Assembly (NCBI GenBank): GCA_964650525.1
Contig: CAZYUA010000011.1
Coordinates: 46,440-110,439 of the forward strand
Length of the DNA stretch: 64,000 bases
Source: UBA1413 sp964650525
Lineage (GTDB): Bacteria > Bacteroidota > Bacteroidia > Bacteroidales > Prolixibacteraceae
Reading direction: 5' to 3'
How positions within the stretch are numbered: position 1 is the stretch's first letter; each line of letters opens with the position of its first letter. This document shows positions 33,537 through 41,808 of the stretch, piece after piece. The notes beneath the pieces were generated by a model. The model had not been told where the DNA came from. It worked only from the letters and a program-made list of their open reading frames with translations, and made no database searches. A program made the translations under genes and the position numbers.

Positions 33537-34346
33537 ATGAAACTCTCCATTTTTCAGGTTGATGCCTTCACGGAGGAACTTTTCAGGGGAAATCCTGCAG
33601 GTGTTGTGCCACTGAAGGAGTGGCTTCCCTCCCACCTGATGCAGAATATAGCCAATGAGAACAACCTGTCGGAGACAGCCTTTTTTACCCCGGGAGAGGA
33701 ATATTATCACCTGCGGTGGTTTACTCCGACCACTGAAGTAAAACTGTGCGGTCATGGCACCCTGGCTGTTGCCCACGTGCTCTTCAGCCATCTGAACTAC
33801 AGCAGCGGTACCATCCGGTTTTTTACCCAAAGCGGCCTTCTTCAGGTTTCGCGCCGTGACGGGCTGCTGTTCATGGATTTTCCTTCTGCTGCCATCGAGT
33901 CGTTACCAACTCCGCGTGGTATAACAGCCGGATTGGGATTGAGACCCCTGGAAACATGGGTCGGCAACAAGTACCTGATGGCTGTATATAAGAATGAGCA
34001 GGAAATCAGGAATATCAAACCCGATTTCAGCATTCTGGGCAAGCTTCCCTACCTTGGCATCATTGCAACTGCCCGGGGTGACACGTACGAAGTCGTCAGC
34101 CGTTTCTTCGCCCCGTCGATGGGTATTCCCGAAGACCCGGTGACCGGCTCAGCCCACACCCTGCTGATCCCTTTCTGGCACCAGCGGGCAAGCCTCACCC
34201 GCTTTGTCTCGCGTCAGCTCTCCAAACGCGGCGGCACTCTTTATTGCGAATTCCTGAACGACCGTGTTGAGATCGGAGGGAAGGCTGTAACCTACCTGGA
34301 AGGGACAATCCTGGTGAACGAACCGACAGAAGGACAGGCTCTTTGA
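33537..34346 (+). CDS. PhzF family isomerase/epimerase
   Basis: 269 aa, beginning MKLSIFQVDAFTEELFRGNPAG, with the general acid/base Glu46 in NENNLSETAFF and the second conserved block EDPVTGSAHTLLIPFW. These match PhzF/diaminopimelate-epimerase-fold proteins. The phenazine pathway is absent here, so the reaction is unknown; most family members outside phenazine producers have no assigned substrate. A GTG-type extension to 33498 has no support. Confidence 0.92.
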   Translation: MKLSIFQVDAFTEELFRGNPAGVVPLKEWLPSHLMQNIANENNLSETAFFTPGEEYYHLRWFTPTTEVKLCGHGTLAVAHVLFSHLNYSSGTIRFFTQSGLLQVSRRDGLLFMDFPSAAIESLPTPRGITAGLGLRPLETWVGNKYLMAVYKNEQEIRNIKPDFSILGKLPYLGIIATARGDTYEVVSRFFAPSMGIPEDPVTGSAHTLLIPFWHQRASLTRFVSRQLSKRGGTLYCEFLNDRVEIGGKAVTYLEGTILVNEPTEGQAL

Positions 34347-34505
34347 CCCCATCACTGGCAGGTTAAGAGTCCCGAGCTGAACCCCCATCATGGATAATCA
34401 ACACAATCCGGTCATTAGAATCAGAACCTATTCAGACACAAAGTGACCCCTGCATAACGAGCATACGGCTTCTGGAGGGGCAAATGAAAAGGTTTTATAC
34501 ACGAA

Positions 34506-34550
34506 GCAAGGTTTGTGATCAGCCTGTCAGAATAGCGAAACAAACCTTGC
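34506..34550 (+). repeat. 11-bp inverted repeat with 23-nt loop
   Basis: GCAAGGTTTGT pairs exactly with ACAAACCTTGC. There is no T-tract after it, so it is unlikely to be a simple terminator; a structured leader RNA or a protein-binding site is possible. Confidence 0.45.
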
Positions 34551-34589
34551 CAGCGATAGAAACCGATATAAAAACGTACCTGTTTGCAG

Positions 34590-34700
34590 ATGAAACGAGC
34601 ATGGCGAACTTTCACAACAAAAGGAGATGTAAATAATCTTCCATGCGAGTTCCATACTGAGCAGTTTGTTCATGAAAAGAGCGATTTTATGTAACGCAAT
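34590..34700 (+). repeat. Copy B of a dispersed leader element
   Basis: Begins ATGAAACGAGCATGGCGA, identical over 18 nt to the minus strand at 57087-57070. It continues AACTTTCACAA (shared with 19939-19950), TTCCATGCGAG (shared with copy A) and CATACTGAGCAG...GAAAAGAGCG (shared with copy C). It lies 33 nt or less from the start of the 34733 gene. Confidence 0.55.
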
Positions 34701-34732
34701 GATATATAAACTGTTAAGACCATTATTTACGT

Positions 34733-35824
34733 ATGAAAAAGACCAGAAAATGGAAAATACTGATGGTTGCAGTGGTTGCAACGGTTAGTTTAAGTACGGC
34801 GCAACAATCCAAAGACAGTAGTGATCTTGTCAAAGATTTTACTTCGCCCGGACAACAGATGGATCACCGTCTCGACCAGTTATCCAAACAGGTGGACGAC
34901 CTGATGTGGTACCTGAAAATCGGCGATATTGCCTTGATCGACAAGTTGTATCTTTATGGGCCTCCACCGGGGAAGATCAAAAATCCAACGGCCATGGGAG
35001 CGGAAAATCCCGTGAAATTCTGGACCTACGCGTTTTTTCCTCTGAACCTGGATCCCCGCAGCAAATATCCTCTGATTTTGCTGCCCCATGGAGGTGTCCA
35101 CGCTGATTTTACTACTTATTACTCTCATATCGTCAGGGAACTGGTTTCTCAGGGATATGTGGTTGCCGCACCTGAGTACCGGGGCAGCACTGGATATGGC
35201 AAAGCTCATTTCGAGAAAATCGATTATGGAGGGCTGGAAAATGAAGATGTGTTTTTCACCCGGAAGTATATGATCGAGAATTACTCTTTTATCGATGGCG
35301 ACAGGGTTGGCATCATGGGATGGAGCCATGGAGGCATGATTACGCTGATGAACATTTTTGACCATCCTGAGGCTTACCAGGTGGCTTTTGCCGGAGTTCC
35401 CGTCAGTGATCTTATCGCCAGGCTCGGGTATACCTCCGGCAACTATGCTTCTCTTTTCTCTGCAGACTATCATATCGGACAAACTGTAAATGAAAATATA
35501 GAAGAATACAAAAGAAGATCTCCTGCCTGGAACACCCACAAGTTCAAAAACACCCCCCTGCTGATCCATACCAACACCAACGACGACGATGTTAACGTTC
35601 TGGAAGTGGAACATCTGATCAAATCGCTGAAAGCGGATGGTAAGACATTCAAATATGAGATCTTCAGGGACATTCCGGGTGGTCACTCTTTCGACAGGAT
35701 GGACACCCGGATAGCCAAAGAAATCAGGGTCAGGATATACCAGCACCTGGGACAGTACCTGAAGCCGCCCAAACCGGTTAAAAGCCTGTCTGATCTTCAG
35801 AAAGCAGGGTACCGACTGGAATAA
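34733..35824 (+). CDS. Secreted S9-type serine peptidase / alpha-beta hydrolase
   Basis: 363 aa with a signal peptide (KILMVAVVATVSLSTAQ). The hydrolase core starts near residue 112 (YPLILLPHGG, oxyanion region), has EYRGSTGYGKAHFE, the nucleophile Ser198 in GWSHGG, an acidic run NTNDDDVNV and a catalytic-type His in PGGHSFD. This matches prolyl-oligopeptidase family catalytic domains but without the N-terminal propeller, so it may act as an acyl- or dipeptidyl-peptidase or an esterase in the periplasm. Transcribed alone, after the leader element. Confidence 0.85.
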   Translation: MKKTRKWKILMVAVVATVSLSTAQQSKDSSDLVKDFTSPGQQMDHRLDQLSKQVDDLMWYLKIGDIALIDKLYLYGPPPGKIKNPTAMGAENPVKFWTYAFFPLNLDPRSKYPLILLPHGGVHADFTTYYSHIVRELVSQGYVVAAPEYRGSTGYGKAHFEKIDYGGLENEDVFFTRKYMIENYSFIDGDRVGIMGWSHGGMITLMNIFDHPEAYQVAFAGVPVSDLIARLGYTSGNYASLFSADYHIGQTVNENIEEYKRRSPAWNTHKFKNTPLLIHTNTNDDDVNVLEVEHLIKSLKADGKTFKYEIFRDIPGGHSFDRMDTRIAKEIRVRIYQHLGQYLKPPKPVKSLSDLQKAGYRLE

Positions 35825-35860
35825 ATCCGCCTGTCAGTTCCAGAAAAGGCTTCCCCCATA

Positions 35861-35875
35861 TTCCCATATTGGGAA
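35861..35875. repeat. Inverted repeat upstream of the response regulator
   Basis: TTCCCA-TAT-TGGGAA, a perfect 6-bp inverted repeat with a 3-base centre, 85 nt before the start of the sigma-54 regulator. Could be an operator or a weak hairpin behind the peptidase gene. Confidence 0.3.
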
Positions 35876-35960
35876 ATCTTCGTATCTTTACGGGGAAAAT
35901 TTACAAATCCTTCCCAAAATCTGTTTATGGTTTTGGCAAGAATCTCTTAGGAAGAAGCCG

Positions 35961-37325
35961 ATGGAAACCCTTAAGAATCCCGGTTTATACCGGATATTTA
36001 TCGTCGAGGATAATGACGTTTATGCCCGGGTCTTAAAGAAGCAGCTGGAAAGCAGGAATTTTGAGATATCTGTTTTTCAGTCGGGGCGGGAATGCCTGGC
36101 CCAACTCAACAGACGACCATCAGTCATAACACTGGACTACAGACTCCCCGACATAGGAGGAGAAGAAATGTTAACAGAGATTCTTAAGACCGATCCTTCA
36201 ATTCATGTGATTATCATTTCAGGACAGGAAGACATCGACATTGCGGTAAAGCTTCTTAAAAACGGTGCCTACGATTACCTCACCAAGGGACCTGACACCC
36301 GCGAAAGGCTATCTCATCTGGTCGGGCATGTTTATAACAGCGATTTGCTGTTACAAGAGAATACACTTCTTCACGAAGCAGTGGATGAAAAATACAATTT
36401 CCGTAAGCTGATCAAGGGCAACAGTCCCGAAATAGACAAGGTATTTGACCTGATGGCCAAGGCTGCAAGAACGAACATTTCGGTTTCAGTAAGCGGAGAA
36501 ACAGGAACGGGTAAAGAACTGGTAGCCAAAGGCATTCATTACAACTCACAAAGGCGCAGCCATCCTTTTGTGGCCGTGAATGTTTCAGCCATACCTGATG
36601 GCCTGATTGAGAGCGAGCTTTTCGGACATGAAAAGGGAGCTTATACAGGTGCAGACATCCGAACAGCAGGAAAATTCGAACAGGCTAACGGAGGCACCTT
36701 GTTTCTGGATGAAATCGCCGACCTGGATTTGAATTTGCAGGCCAAGTTGCTGCGGGTCATTCAGGAACGCGAACTGATTCGTCTGGGCGGGAATCAGGTG
36801 ATCCCCTTAAATGTCAGAATCATTACGGCTACCCATAAAAATCTGCAGGAACTGGTTGACACCAACCGGTTCAGGCAGGATCTGTACTACCGGTTGCTGG
36901 GGTTACCGATTGTTTTACCGCCCCTCAGGGAAAGGGGAAATGACATTATCCTGCTGGCCAGGCATTTTATTCAGGAGTTCTGCAAAGAAAACAACATGAG
37001 GCCCAAGACTTTATCGCCGCAGGCAAGCGGGGCTTTGTTGGCGTATCCTTTTCCCGGCAATATCCGCGAGCTGAAAGCCGTCATTGAACTGGCCTGCGTG
37101 ATGAGCAACGATGATGCAATTGACAGGGAACATCTCACTATGGTTGGAAAAAGCAACATCATTATCAACCTGCTCACGGATGAAAAAACATTGGAAGAAT
37201 ACAACCAGGATATTATTTTGCATTATCTGGCCCGCAACAACCACCATGTGAAGGCAGTAGCCCAGAAACTCGGCATTGGTAAATCCACCATTTACCGGAT
37301 CCTTCACAAATGTCACAAAAGCTGA
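35961..37325 (+). CDS. Sigma-54-dependent response regulator (NtrC family)
   Basis: 454 aa. Receiver domain (about 10-125) with acidic pair VEDND, phospho-acceptor Asp59 (TLDYRLPD) and Lys109 (YLTKG). AAA+ domain (about 150-385) with Walker A GETGTGKE (179-186), the sigma-54 contact loop GAYTGA (226-231), Walker B-type GGTLFLDEIADL and the arginine-finger region FRQDLYYRL. A Fis-type helix-turn-helix lies at the end (GIGKSTIYRILHK). It activates RNA polymerase-sigma54 promoters when phosphorylated. No histidine kinase or -24/-12 promoter was found nearby, so it is an orphan here. Its stop codon directly abuts the convergent fabD stop. Confidence 0.95.
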   Translation: METLKNPGLYRIFIVEDNDVYARVLKKQLESRNFEISVFQSGRECLAQLNRRPSVITLDYRLPDIGGEEMLTEILKTDPSIHVIIISGQEDIDIAVKLLKNGAYDYLTKGPDTRERLSHLVGHVYNSDLLLQENTLLHEAVDEKYNFRKLIKGNSPEIDKVFDLMAKAARTNISVSVSGETGTGKELVAKGIHYNSQRRSHPFVAVNVSAIPDGLIESELFGHEKGAYTGADIRTAGKFEQANGGTLFLDEIADLDLNLQAKLLRVIQERELIRLGGNQVIPLNVRIITATHKNLQELVDTNRFRQDLYYRLLGLPIVLPPLRERGNDIILLARHFIQEFCKENNMRPKTLSPQASGALLAYPFPGNIRELKAVIELACVMSNDDAIDREHLTMVGKSNIIINLLTDEKTLEEYNQDIILHYLARNNHHVKAVAQKLGIGKSTIYRILHKCHKS

Positions 37326-38216
37326 TCAGCAATCCGGACAACTCTCCAAGCCGCTGATTGCCACTGTTTTGTCAATTTTTGCCACTAAACCCTGCAGTAC
37401 CTTCCCCGGTCCGGTTTCAATGAATTCCCGGGCGCCGTCACGAAGCATGTTTTGAATGGACAGGGTCCAAAGAACTGGATGGGAAAGTTGTTTGACCAGG
37501 TTTTGCTTTATCATTTCTGGGGCTGTTGCCGGTAATCCGCTGACATTCTGATAAACCGGGCAGACAGGTTGCTGAAAACGGGTGCTTTCAATAGCTGAAG
37601 CCAGTTCAACCCTGGCAGGATCCATTAACGGAGAATGAAAGGCACCGCCAACCAGAAGCCGGATAGCCCGTTTTGCTCCCTTTTCCGTTGCAAGGCGGCA
37701 TGCAGTTTCAATTCCGGTTGTCGTTCCTGAAATGACGACCTGGCCCGGACAGTTGTAATTGGCCGGAACTACCGTATCGGGCACGGATTTACAGATGGCC
37801 TCGACTTCAGCGTCTTCAAGCCCCACAATGGCTGCCATGGCTGAGGACTTGGATTCACAGGCTTTCTGCATCGCCATTGCCCGTTTATATACCAGTATTA
37901 AACCATCCTCGAAGGTAATAGCACCACCTGCCGTCAGAGCCGAGAACTCCCCCAGTGAATGACCTGCAACCATCGCCGGGTTGAAATCCGGTAGTACCCT
38001 GCAAAGAATTACCGAATGAAGATAAATGGCTGGTTGCGTCACACGGGTCTGCCTCAACTCCTCTATGGAGCCTTCAAACATCAAATCAGAAATTCTGAAA
38101 CCCAGCAACTGGTTCGCCTTTTCAAACAGATCCCTTGCCCGTGCCGATTTCTCATACAGATCCTTTCCCATTCCCGGATACTGGGACCCCTGACCAGGAA
38201 AAATATAAGCTTTCAT
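37326..38216 (-). CDS. fabD: Malonyl-CoA:ACP transacylase
   Basis: Loads malonyl groups onto acyl carrier protein for fatty-acid synthesis. 296 aa with FPGQGSQYPGMG, the nucleophile Ser87 in GHSLGE, and the catalytic His in GGAFHSPLM (about residue 196). Complete and of normal length. Its ATG overlaps the stop of a small upstream ORF by four bases (ATGA), and its stop sits back-to-back with that of the response regulator (TGA|TCA), leaving no room for a terminator between them. Confidence 0.95.
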   Translation of the reverse strand: MKAYIFPGQGSQYPGMGKDLYEKSARARDLFEKANQLLGFRISDLMFEGSIEELRQTRVTQPAIYLHSVILCRVLPDFNPAMVAGHSLGEFSALTAGGAITFEDGLILVYKRAMAMQKACESKSSAMAAIVGLEDAEVEAICKSVPDTVVPANYNCPGQVVISGTTTGIETACRLATEKGAKRAIRLLVGGAFHSPLMDPARVELASAIESTRFQQPVCPVYQNVSGLPATAPEMIKQNLVKQLSHPVLWTLSIQNMLRDGAREFIETGPGKVLQGLVAKIDKTVAISGLESCPDC

Positions 38217-38422
38217 GCTAATCCATCGTTTTTTTCATGAAAAGTGGTTTGCCACCATTGGTTCTTTTCTGATCCTGACATGTTACCGGATGGTCTTCCG
38301 CACTGTTTCACCTGCTCACCCACCCCATCGCCTGACCACAGAACCAGGAGAATTCCTCCTTTTTCGGGTTCAAAAATAATAAATCCAGTCTTCCCGTGCC
38401 GGGTATTTTCCTTGCCCACCAT
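38213..38422 (-). CDS. Small protein of unknown function translationally coupled to fabD (possibly frameshifted)
   Basis: 69 aa, not recognised. It starts at ATG 38422 and ends in ATGA with the fabD start, which suggests a real, coupled gene. The sequence GKTGFIIFEPEKGGILLVLW looks like a folded beta segment. A different frame just upstream begins MDYFQNFIPFLTDFFKKF at 38490 and looks like a natural N-terminus for this protein: adding one base after a run of seven A (plus strand 38446-38452) would join them as FFKEIPNHEFMVGKEN. So either the gene is a broken or misread ~90-aa ORF, or the short form is translated alone. Confidence 0.5.
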   Translation of the reverse strand: MVGKENTRHGKTGFIIFEPEKGGILLVLWSGDGVGEQVKQCGRPSGNMSGSEKNQWWQTTFHEKNDGLA

Positions 38423-38682
38423 AAACTCATGGTTGGGAATTTCTTAAAAAAATCGGTCAGAAAAGGAATAAAATTTTGAAAATAATCCATAACACACTAG
38501 TGATAAGACATTTAGTATTACCAAAAAACGAACTATCTGAGCTGTATGATGTCGTTTTCATTACATCAGATATAAACAGCCGGTATACAAAATGAAAATT
38601 AATCAGAAGTATCTTACTATTTCTAATTTAATATTAATTTTATTGGTTCAAATTTTTAAATAATAACTTAAAGAATCTTATT

Positions 38683-39081
38683 ATGGAACAGGAAGTTAAT
38701 CAGGAACCTGAAGAAAAAAAAGAAAGTTTTCTGGATAAAATGAAGGAACTGGCCGACAAAGCAGAAGACCTTATTGAAGATGCAACTGAAAAAGTCAAAG
38801 GAAGCGAGGCTTTTAAAAAAGCGGGGGAATTGTGGGAAAAAGCAGAGGATTATGTTGAAGATAAGGTAGATGATCTCGAAAAAAGCGGGATTAAGGAGAA
38901 ATTGAAAACCTTTGCCGACAAGGTGGAAGATAAGGCTGAAGATTTATTGGAGAAGGCGAAAGTAAAGGGCAAGGATCTTGCCGATAAGGCTGATGAATTT
39001 GCTGATGATTTGGCTGACAAGTTCAAAGGCGAAAAGAAAAAAGCAACCGGAGAAGCACCCTCCAAAGAACCGGAGGCATAA
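38683..39081 (+). CDS. Highly charged helical protein (YtxH/LEA-like)
   Basis: 132 aa composed almost wholly of Lys, Glu, Asp and Ala, with repeating motifs such as DKAEDLIEDATEKVKG and EKAEDYVEDKVDDLEK. This predicts long amphipathic helices without a membrane segment, as in stress-related late-embryogenesis-abundant-like proteins. No enzymatic motif is present. It is 25 nt before the DUF937 gene and probably co-transcribed, and is preceded by an AT-rich promoter region. Confidence 0.75.
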   Translation: MEQEVNQEPEEKKESFLDKMKELADKAEDLIEDATEKVKGSEAFKKAGELWEKAEDYVEDKVDDLEKSGIKEKLKTFADKVEDKAEDLLEKAKVKGKDLADKADEFADDLADKFKGEKKKATGEAPSKEPEA

Positions 39082-39106
39082 CTATAACACCCTTAATACC
39101 TATATA

Positions 39107-39721
39107 ATGGATGAGATTTTAAATGCAATTTTTTCAAAGCTTGACGACAACACCCTGGGCACCATAACCCAACGGACTCAAACGTCGCCTACGCAGGCCA
39201 AGAGTGCCCTGCAGGAAGCCATTCCGATTCTGGTCAATGCCCTTGCAAGGAATAGCCAGACCAACGAAGGGGCAGCGGCCTTGCAAAATGCCCTGCAGAA
39301 AGACCACGACGGCAGCTTGCTGGAAGATCTCGGGAGTTTTTTCAACAATCCTGAGATTGCCAACGGTGCGGGCATTCTGAAGCATGTTTTGGGCGAAAAG
39401 CGCCAGAATGTGGAACAGTACATCAGCAAAGACACCGGTGTAGACAAATCTGCTGCAGGGAAGATTCTGGAAATGGCAGCCCCCATTGTGATGGGCTACC
39501 TGGGAAAGAAACTGACCGGCAATTTGGGTAGCGGTGCCTCAGGCGGAAATGTCATCGGCGATATCCTCGGATCGGTGCTCCAATCCGGGACCGGGCAAAC
39601 AAAAAAATCACAGGGGATGATCAATCAGATCCTGGATCGTGATAACGACGGGAGCGTTGCTGACGACATCGCCAATATGGGCATGTCGTTTCTCGGGAAA
39701 CTACTGAAGAAGAGAAGATAA
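39107..39721 (+). CDS. DUF937 family protein
   Basis: 204 aa starting MDEILNAIFSKLDDNTL. Helical N-terminal part (ALQEAIPILVNALARN), Gly-rich middle (GNLGSGASGGNVIGDILGS), and two acidic loops, KDHDGSLLEDLG and DRDNDGSVADDI, that resemble EF-hand calcium loops. Function is unknown in the family. A strong terminator follows 58 nt after the stop. Confidence 0.85.
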   Translation: MDEILNAIFSKLDDNTLGTITQRTQTSPTQAKSALQEAIPILVNALARNSQTNEGAAALQNALQKDHDGSLLEDLGSFFNNPEIANGAGILKHVLGEKRQNVEQYISKDTGVDKSAAGKILEMAAPIVMGYLGKKLTGNLGSGASGGNVIGDILGSVLQSGTGQTKKSQGMINQILDRDNDGSVADDIANMGMSFLGKLLKKRR

Positions 39722-39778
39722 TCCTCTCCTGGTCGGTAATCGGATAACCCTGCTTGCAGAGAATTTATTCCGGCATAC

Positions 39779-39812
39779 ATCAGCTATGATCAGACATCAT
39801 AGCTGATTTTTT
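39779..39812 (+). terminator. Rho-independent terminator after the DUF937 gene
   Basis: Perfect 12-bp stem ATCAGCTATGAT / ATCATAGCTGAT with a 5-nt loop, followed directly by a run of T. Confidence 0.85.
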
Positions 39813-39910
39813 GTGCCCGCAGCGGTAGCTGTCGGCAAAACCTGCTTTTGAGTGGGCCTCTGGCCTGTGGTCGATCAGAGAATGTCTACTTGCCGGGTGC
39901 ATGTGACAGG

Positions 39911-40741
39911 TTACCTGCCTGCCATTTCTTTCAAGCGACTAATTCTTTCCCTGATCGGGGGGTGGGTGCTGAATAGCCGGGACAGGGAGTCGCCCGAAAA
40001 GGGATAGACGATGAACATATGAGAAGAGGCGGGATTTCCGTTCATGGGTATCTGTTTACTCCAGGTATCCAGTTTTGCGAGGGCATTTCCCAGAAAGAGG
40101 GGATTACCGCTTACCCTGGCGCCAAATTCGTCTGCCTTGTATTCCCTGGTCCTTGAAATGGCCATTCTGATCAGCGAGGCAGCCAGGGGGGCAAGAATCA
40201 TGGCCAAAAGGAAAAACAGGATATTCCCTCCCCGACTGCTGCTCCGGTTTCCCATTCCGAACCGTGTGGAATACCCCAGGTAAGAGATGGCCCCGGCAAG
40301 TGTTGCAGCAATGGTTCCCGTGAGTATATCACGGTTTGCAATATGCCCCAGCTCATGGGCCAGCACTCCCGACAACTCATCATCGTTCATATGGTCAGCC
40401 AGGCCTCTGGTCACTGCCACCGCTGCATGCTCAGGATTTCTGCCCGTTGCAAAAGCATTGGGCTGGTCCTGGTCCAGGATAAATACTTTGGGCATCGGCA
40501 TCCCCGCTTTTTCAGCCAGACGGGCAACTATCCTGGTTACCCTGTGCCCGGACGGAAGCTCCTGAGCCCTGTATGCCTTCAGTACCAGCTTATCACTGAA
40601 ATAATAACTGATAAAATTGGCAGCCCCCGCAAAAACCAGGGCAACAATCATCCCGCTCCGGCCACCAAGGACTCCTCCGATAAACAAAAACAAAAACGTC
40701 AGGATCGCCATCAATCCAAAAGTTTTAAACCTGTTCATCAT
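39911..40741 (-). CDS. htpX: HtpX-like M48 membrane zinc protease
   Basis: 276 aa protease of the cytoplasmic membrane involved in quality control. Two N-terminal transmembrane helices (about 8-25 and 30-48), the zinc motif HELGH (H129, E130, H133), two more hydrophobic segments (about 140-155, 175-195) and the third ligand in SRTREYKADEFGA. Complete, transcribed alone, and convergent with the DUF937 gene. Confidence 0.93.
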   Translation of the reverse strand: MMNRFKTFGLMAILTFLFLFIGGVLGGRSGMIVALVFAGAANFISYYFSDKLVLKAYRAQELPSGHRVTRIVARLAEKAGMPMPKVFILDQDQPNAFATGRNPEHAAVAVTRGLADHMNDDELSGVLAHELGHIANRDILTGTIAATLAGAISYLGYSTRFGMGNRSSSRGGNILFFLLAMILAPLAASLIRMAISRTREYKADEFGARVSGNPLFLGNALAKLDTWSKQIPMNGNPASSHMFIVYPFSGDSLSRLFSTHPPIRERISRLKEMAGR

Positions 40742-40872
40742 GATCTGTAAGATTAAATTTTGAGACTGCTAAAGTACCTATTTATTGTTGACACTGTCAT
40801 GCCCGGAGAACAAGAGGTTTCTGTCTTCCGACAAGGCACATCAATCAACAGAACAACACGGGAACCAAAATC

Positions 40873-40919
40873 AAAAAGAATCCCCTCATCAGGATCAATA
40901 ATCACAGATGAGAGGATTC
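40873..40919 (-). terminator. Rho-independent terminator of the kbp-dodecin unit
   Basis: On the minus strand GAATCCTCTCATC pairs with GATGAGGGGATTC (13 bp, one G-U), loop 16 nt, followed by TTTTT. It starts 36 nt after the kbp stop. Confidence 0.85.
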
Positions 40920-40954
40920 CTATATAATAAACCTGACGACAGGCTTATGCCCGT

Positions 40955-41428
40955 TTATTCAATCGGTGGAATGACAAGTACCTGGCCCGGGTATATCTTA
41001 TCCGGGTGCGTAAGCATCGGGGTGTTAGCCTCAAAAATAACCGGGTATTTGGCTGGATTACCATAAAAATGCCTGGCAATTTTTCCAAGGGTATCACCTG
41101 CCACTACCGTATAGAACTGTTTTTCAGGCTCATCCGGTGGAATGACAGGAATTTCACCACCTACCGGCAATATGGCCAGCCGGTCTTCCACCCTTGCGAT
41201 GCCTTCGACATTTCCCGCCGCCACAACGATTTTGTTCTTATTGGCAATGGTGTCAACCTTGCCTGTCAGGATAACCACATCATCATCTACCTGAACAGTG
41301 ACCTCATCGGTGTTAAAACCAAACCCTTTAATATGGTTCTTGATCAAAGCAGCTTTGTCTACTTCTACGGCTTCCGGTTTGTTGAAGATTTTCGCACCGG
41401 CATTTTTCAAAAAAGAAATTAATCCCAT
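40955..41428 (-). CDS. kbp: BON-LysM protein, potassium-binding Kbp/YgaU homologue
   Basis: 157 aa. It begins MGLISFLKNAGAKIF as E. coli Kbp does, has a BON domain (about 25-90, VTVQVDDDVVILTGKV...NVEGIARVEDRL) and a LysM domain (about 105-157, FYTVVAGDTLGKIARHFYGN...KIYPGQVLVIP). E. coli Kbp is a small cytoplasmic K+-binding protein; no signal peptide is seen here either. It lies 25 nt after the dodecin gene and shares its terminator. Confidence 0.92.
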   Translation of the reverse strand: MGLISFLKNAGAKIFNKPEAVEVDKAALIKNHIKGFGFNTDEVTVQVDDDVVILTGKVDTIANKNKIVVAAGNVEGIARVEDRLAILPVGGEIPVIPPDEPEKQFYTVVAGDTLGKIARHFYGNPAKYPVIFEANTPMLTHPDKIYPGQVLVIPPIE

Positions 41429-41453
41429 AATAATAATTTTAAATTAAACAATA

Positions 41454-41657
41454 TCAATCGAATACCTCAAAGGTAATTTTACAATTGATCCTGAATTCTA
41501 CAACTGCGTCGTCTTTTACTACGGCACTCTGGTCCTGAACATACACTGAACGGATTCCTTTCAGTGTTTTTGTGGCTGTTTTCACAGCATTTTTTACTGC
41601 ATCTTCCCAGCTTTTTTCCGAAGATGCCATAATCTCGATTACTTTTAATACTGCCAT
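41454..41657 (-). CDS. Dodecin family flavin-binding protein
   Basis: 67 aa, complete. Dodecins form dodecamers that store flavin dimers. It starts MAVLKVIEIMASSEKSWEDA and continues TLKGIRSVYVQDQSAVV and FRINCKITFEVFD, with the usual strand-helix-strand-strand plan. In an apparent two-gene operon with kbp; the 150-nt upstream gap is AT-rich and should hold the promoter. Confidence 0.92.
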   Translation of the reverse strand: MAVLKVIEIMASSEKSWEDAVKNAVKTATKTLKGIRSVYVQDQSAVVKDDAVVEFRINCKITFEVFD

Positions 41658-41808
41658 AACTGTATGCTTAAAAATTAAACAGTTAAAATTACGAAATAAA
41701 ATGGTTTAAGACCCTTTACAAATCTTAAAAAAGAAAAAAATCGGTCTGCCTGGCAGAATAGGTGCAAAAATCCGGAATTACCACATGAATTGATGCCATC
41801 GTACAAAA

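Larger units (their letters stand above)
34347..34732 (+). other. 386-bp intergenic region with a hairpin and a leader element
   Basis: No gene is apparent. The region holds a degenerate AACGAGCAT motif (34456-34464), an 11-bp perfect inverted repeat (34506-34516 with 34540-34550), and copy B of the dispersed leader element (34590-34700) just before the S9-type peptidase. Confidence 0.5.

Noticed and set aside
35825..35960. Sigma-54 promoter near the response regulator
   Set aside because: The TGGCA-like match lacks a correctly spaced TTGC.
39779..39812. Bidirectional terminator serving htpX as well
   Set aside because: On the minus strand the hairpin is not followed by a T-tract.
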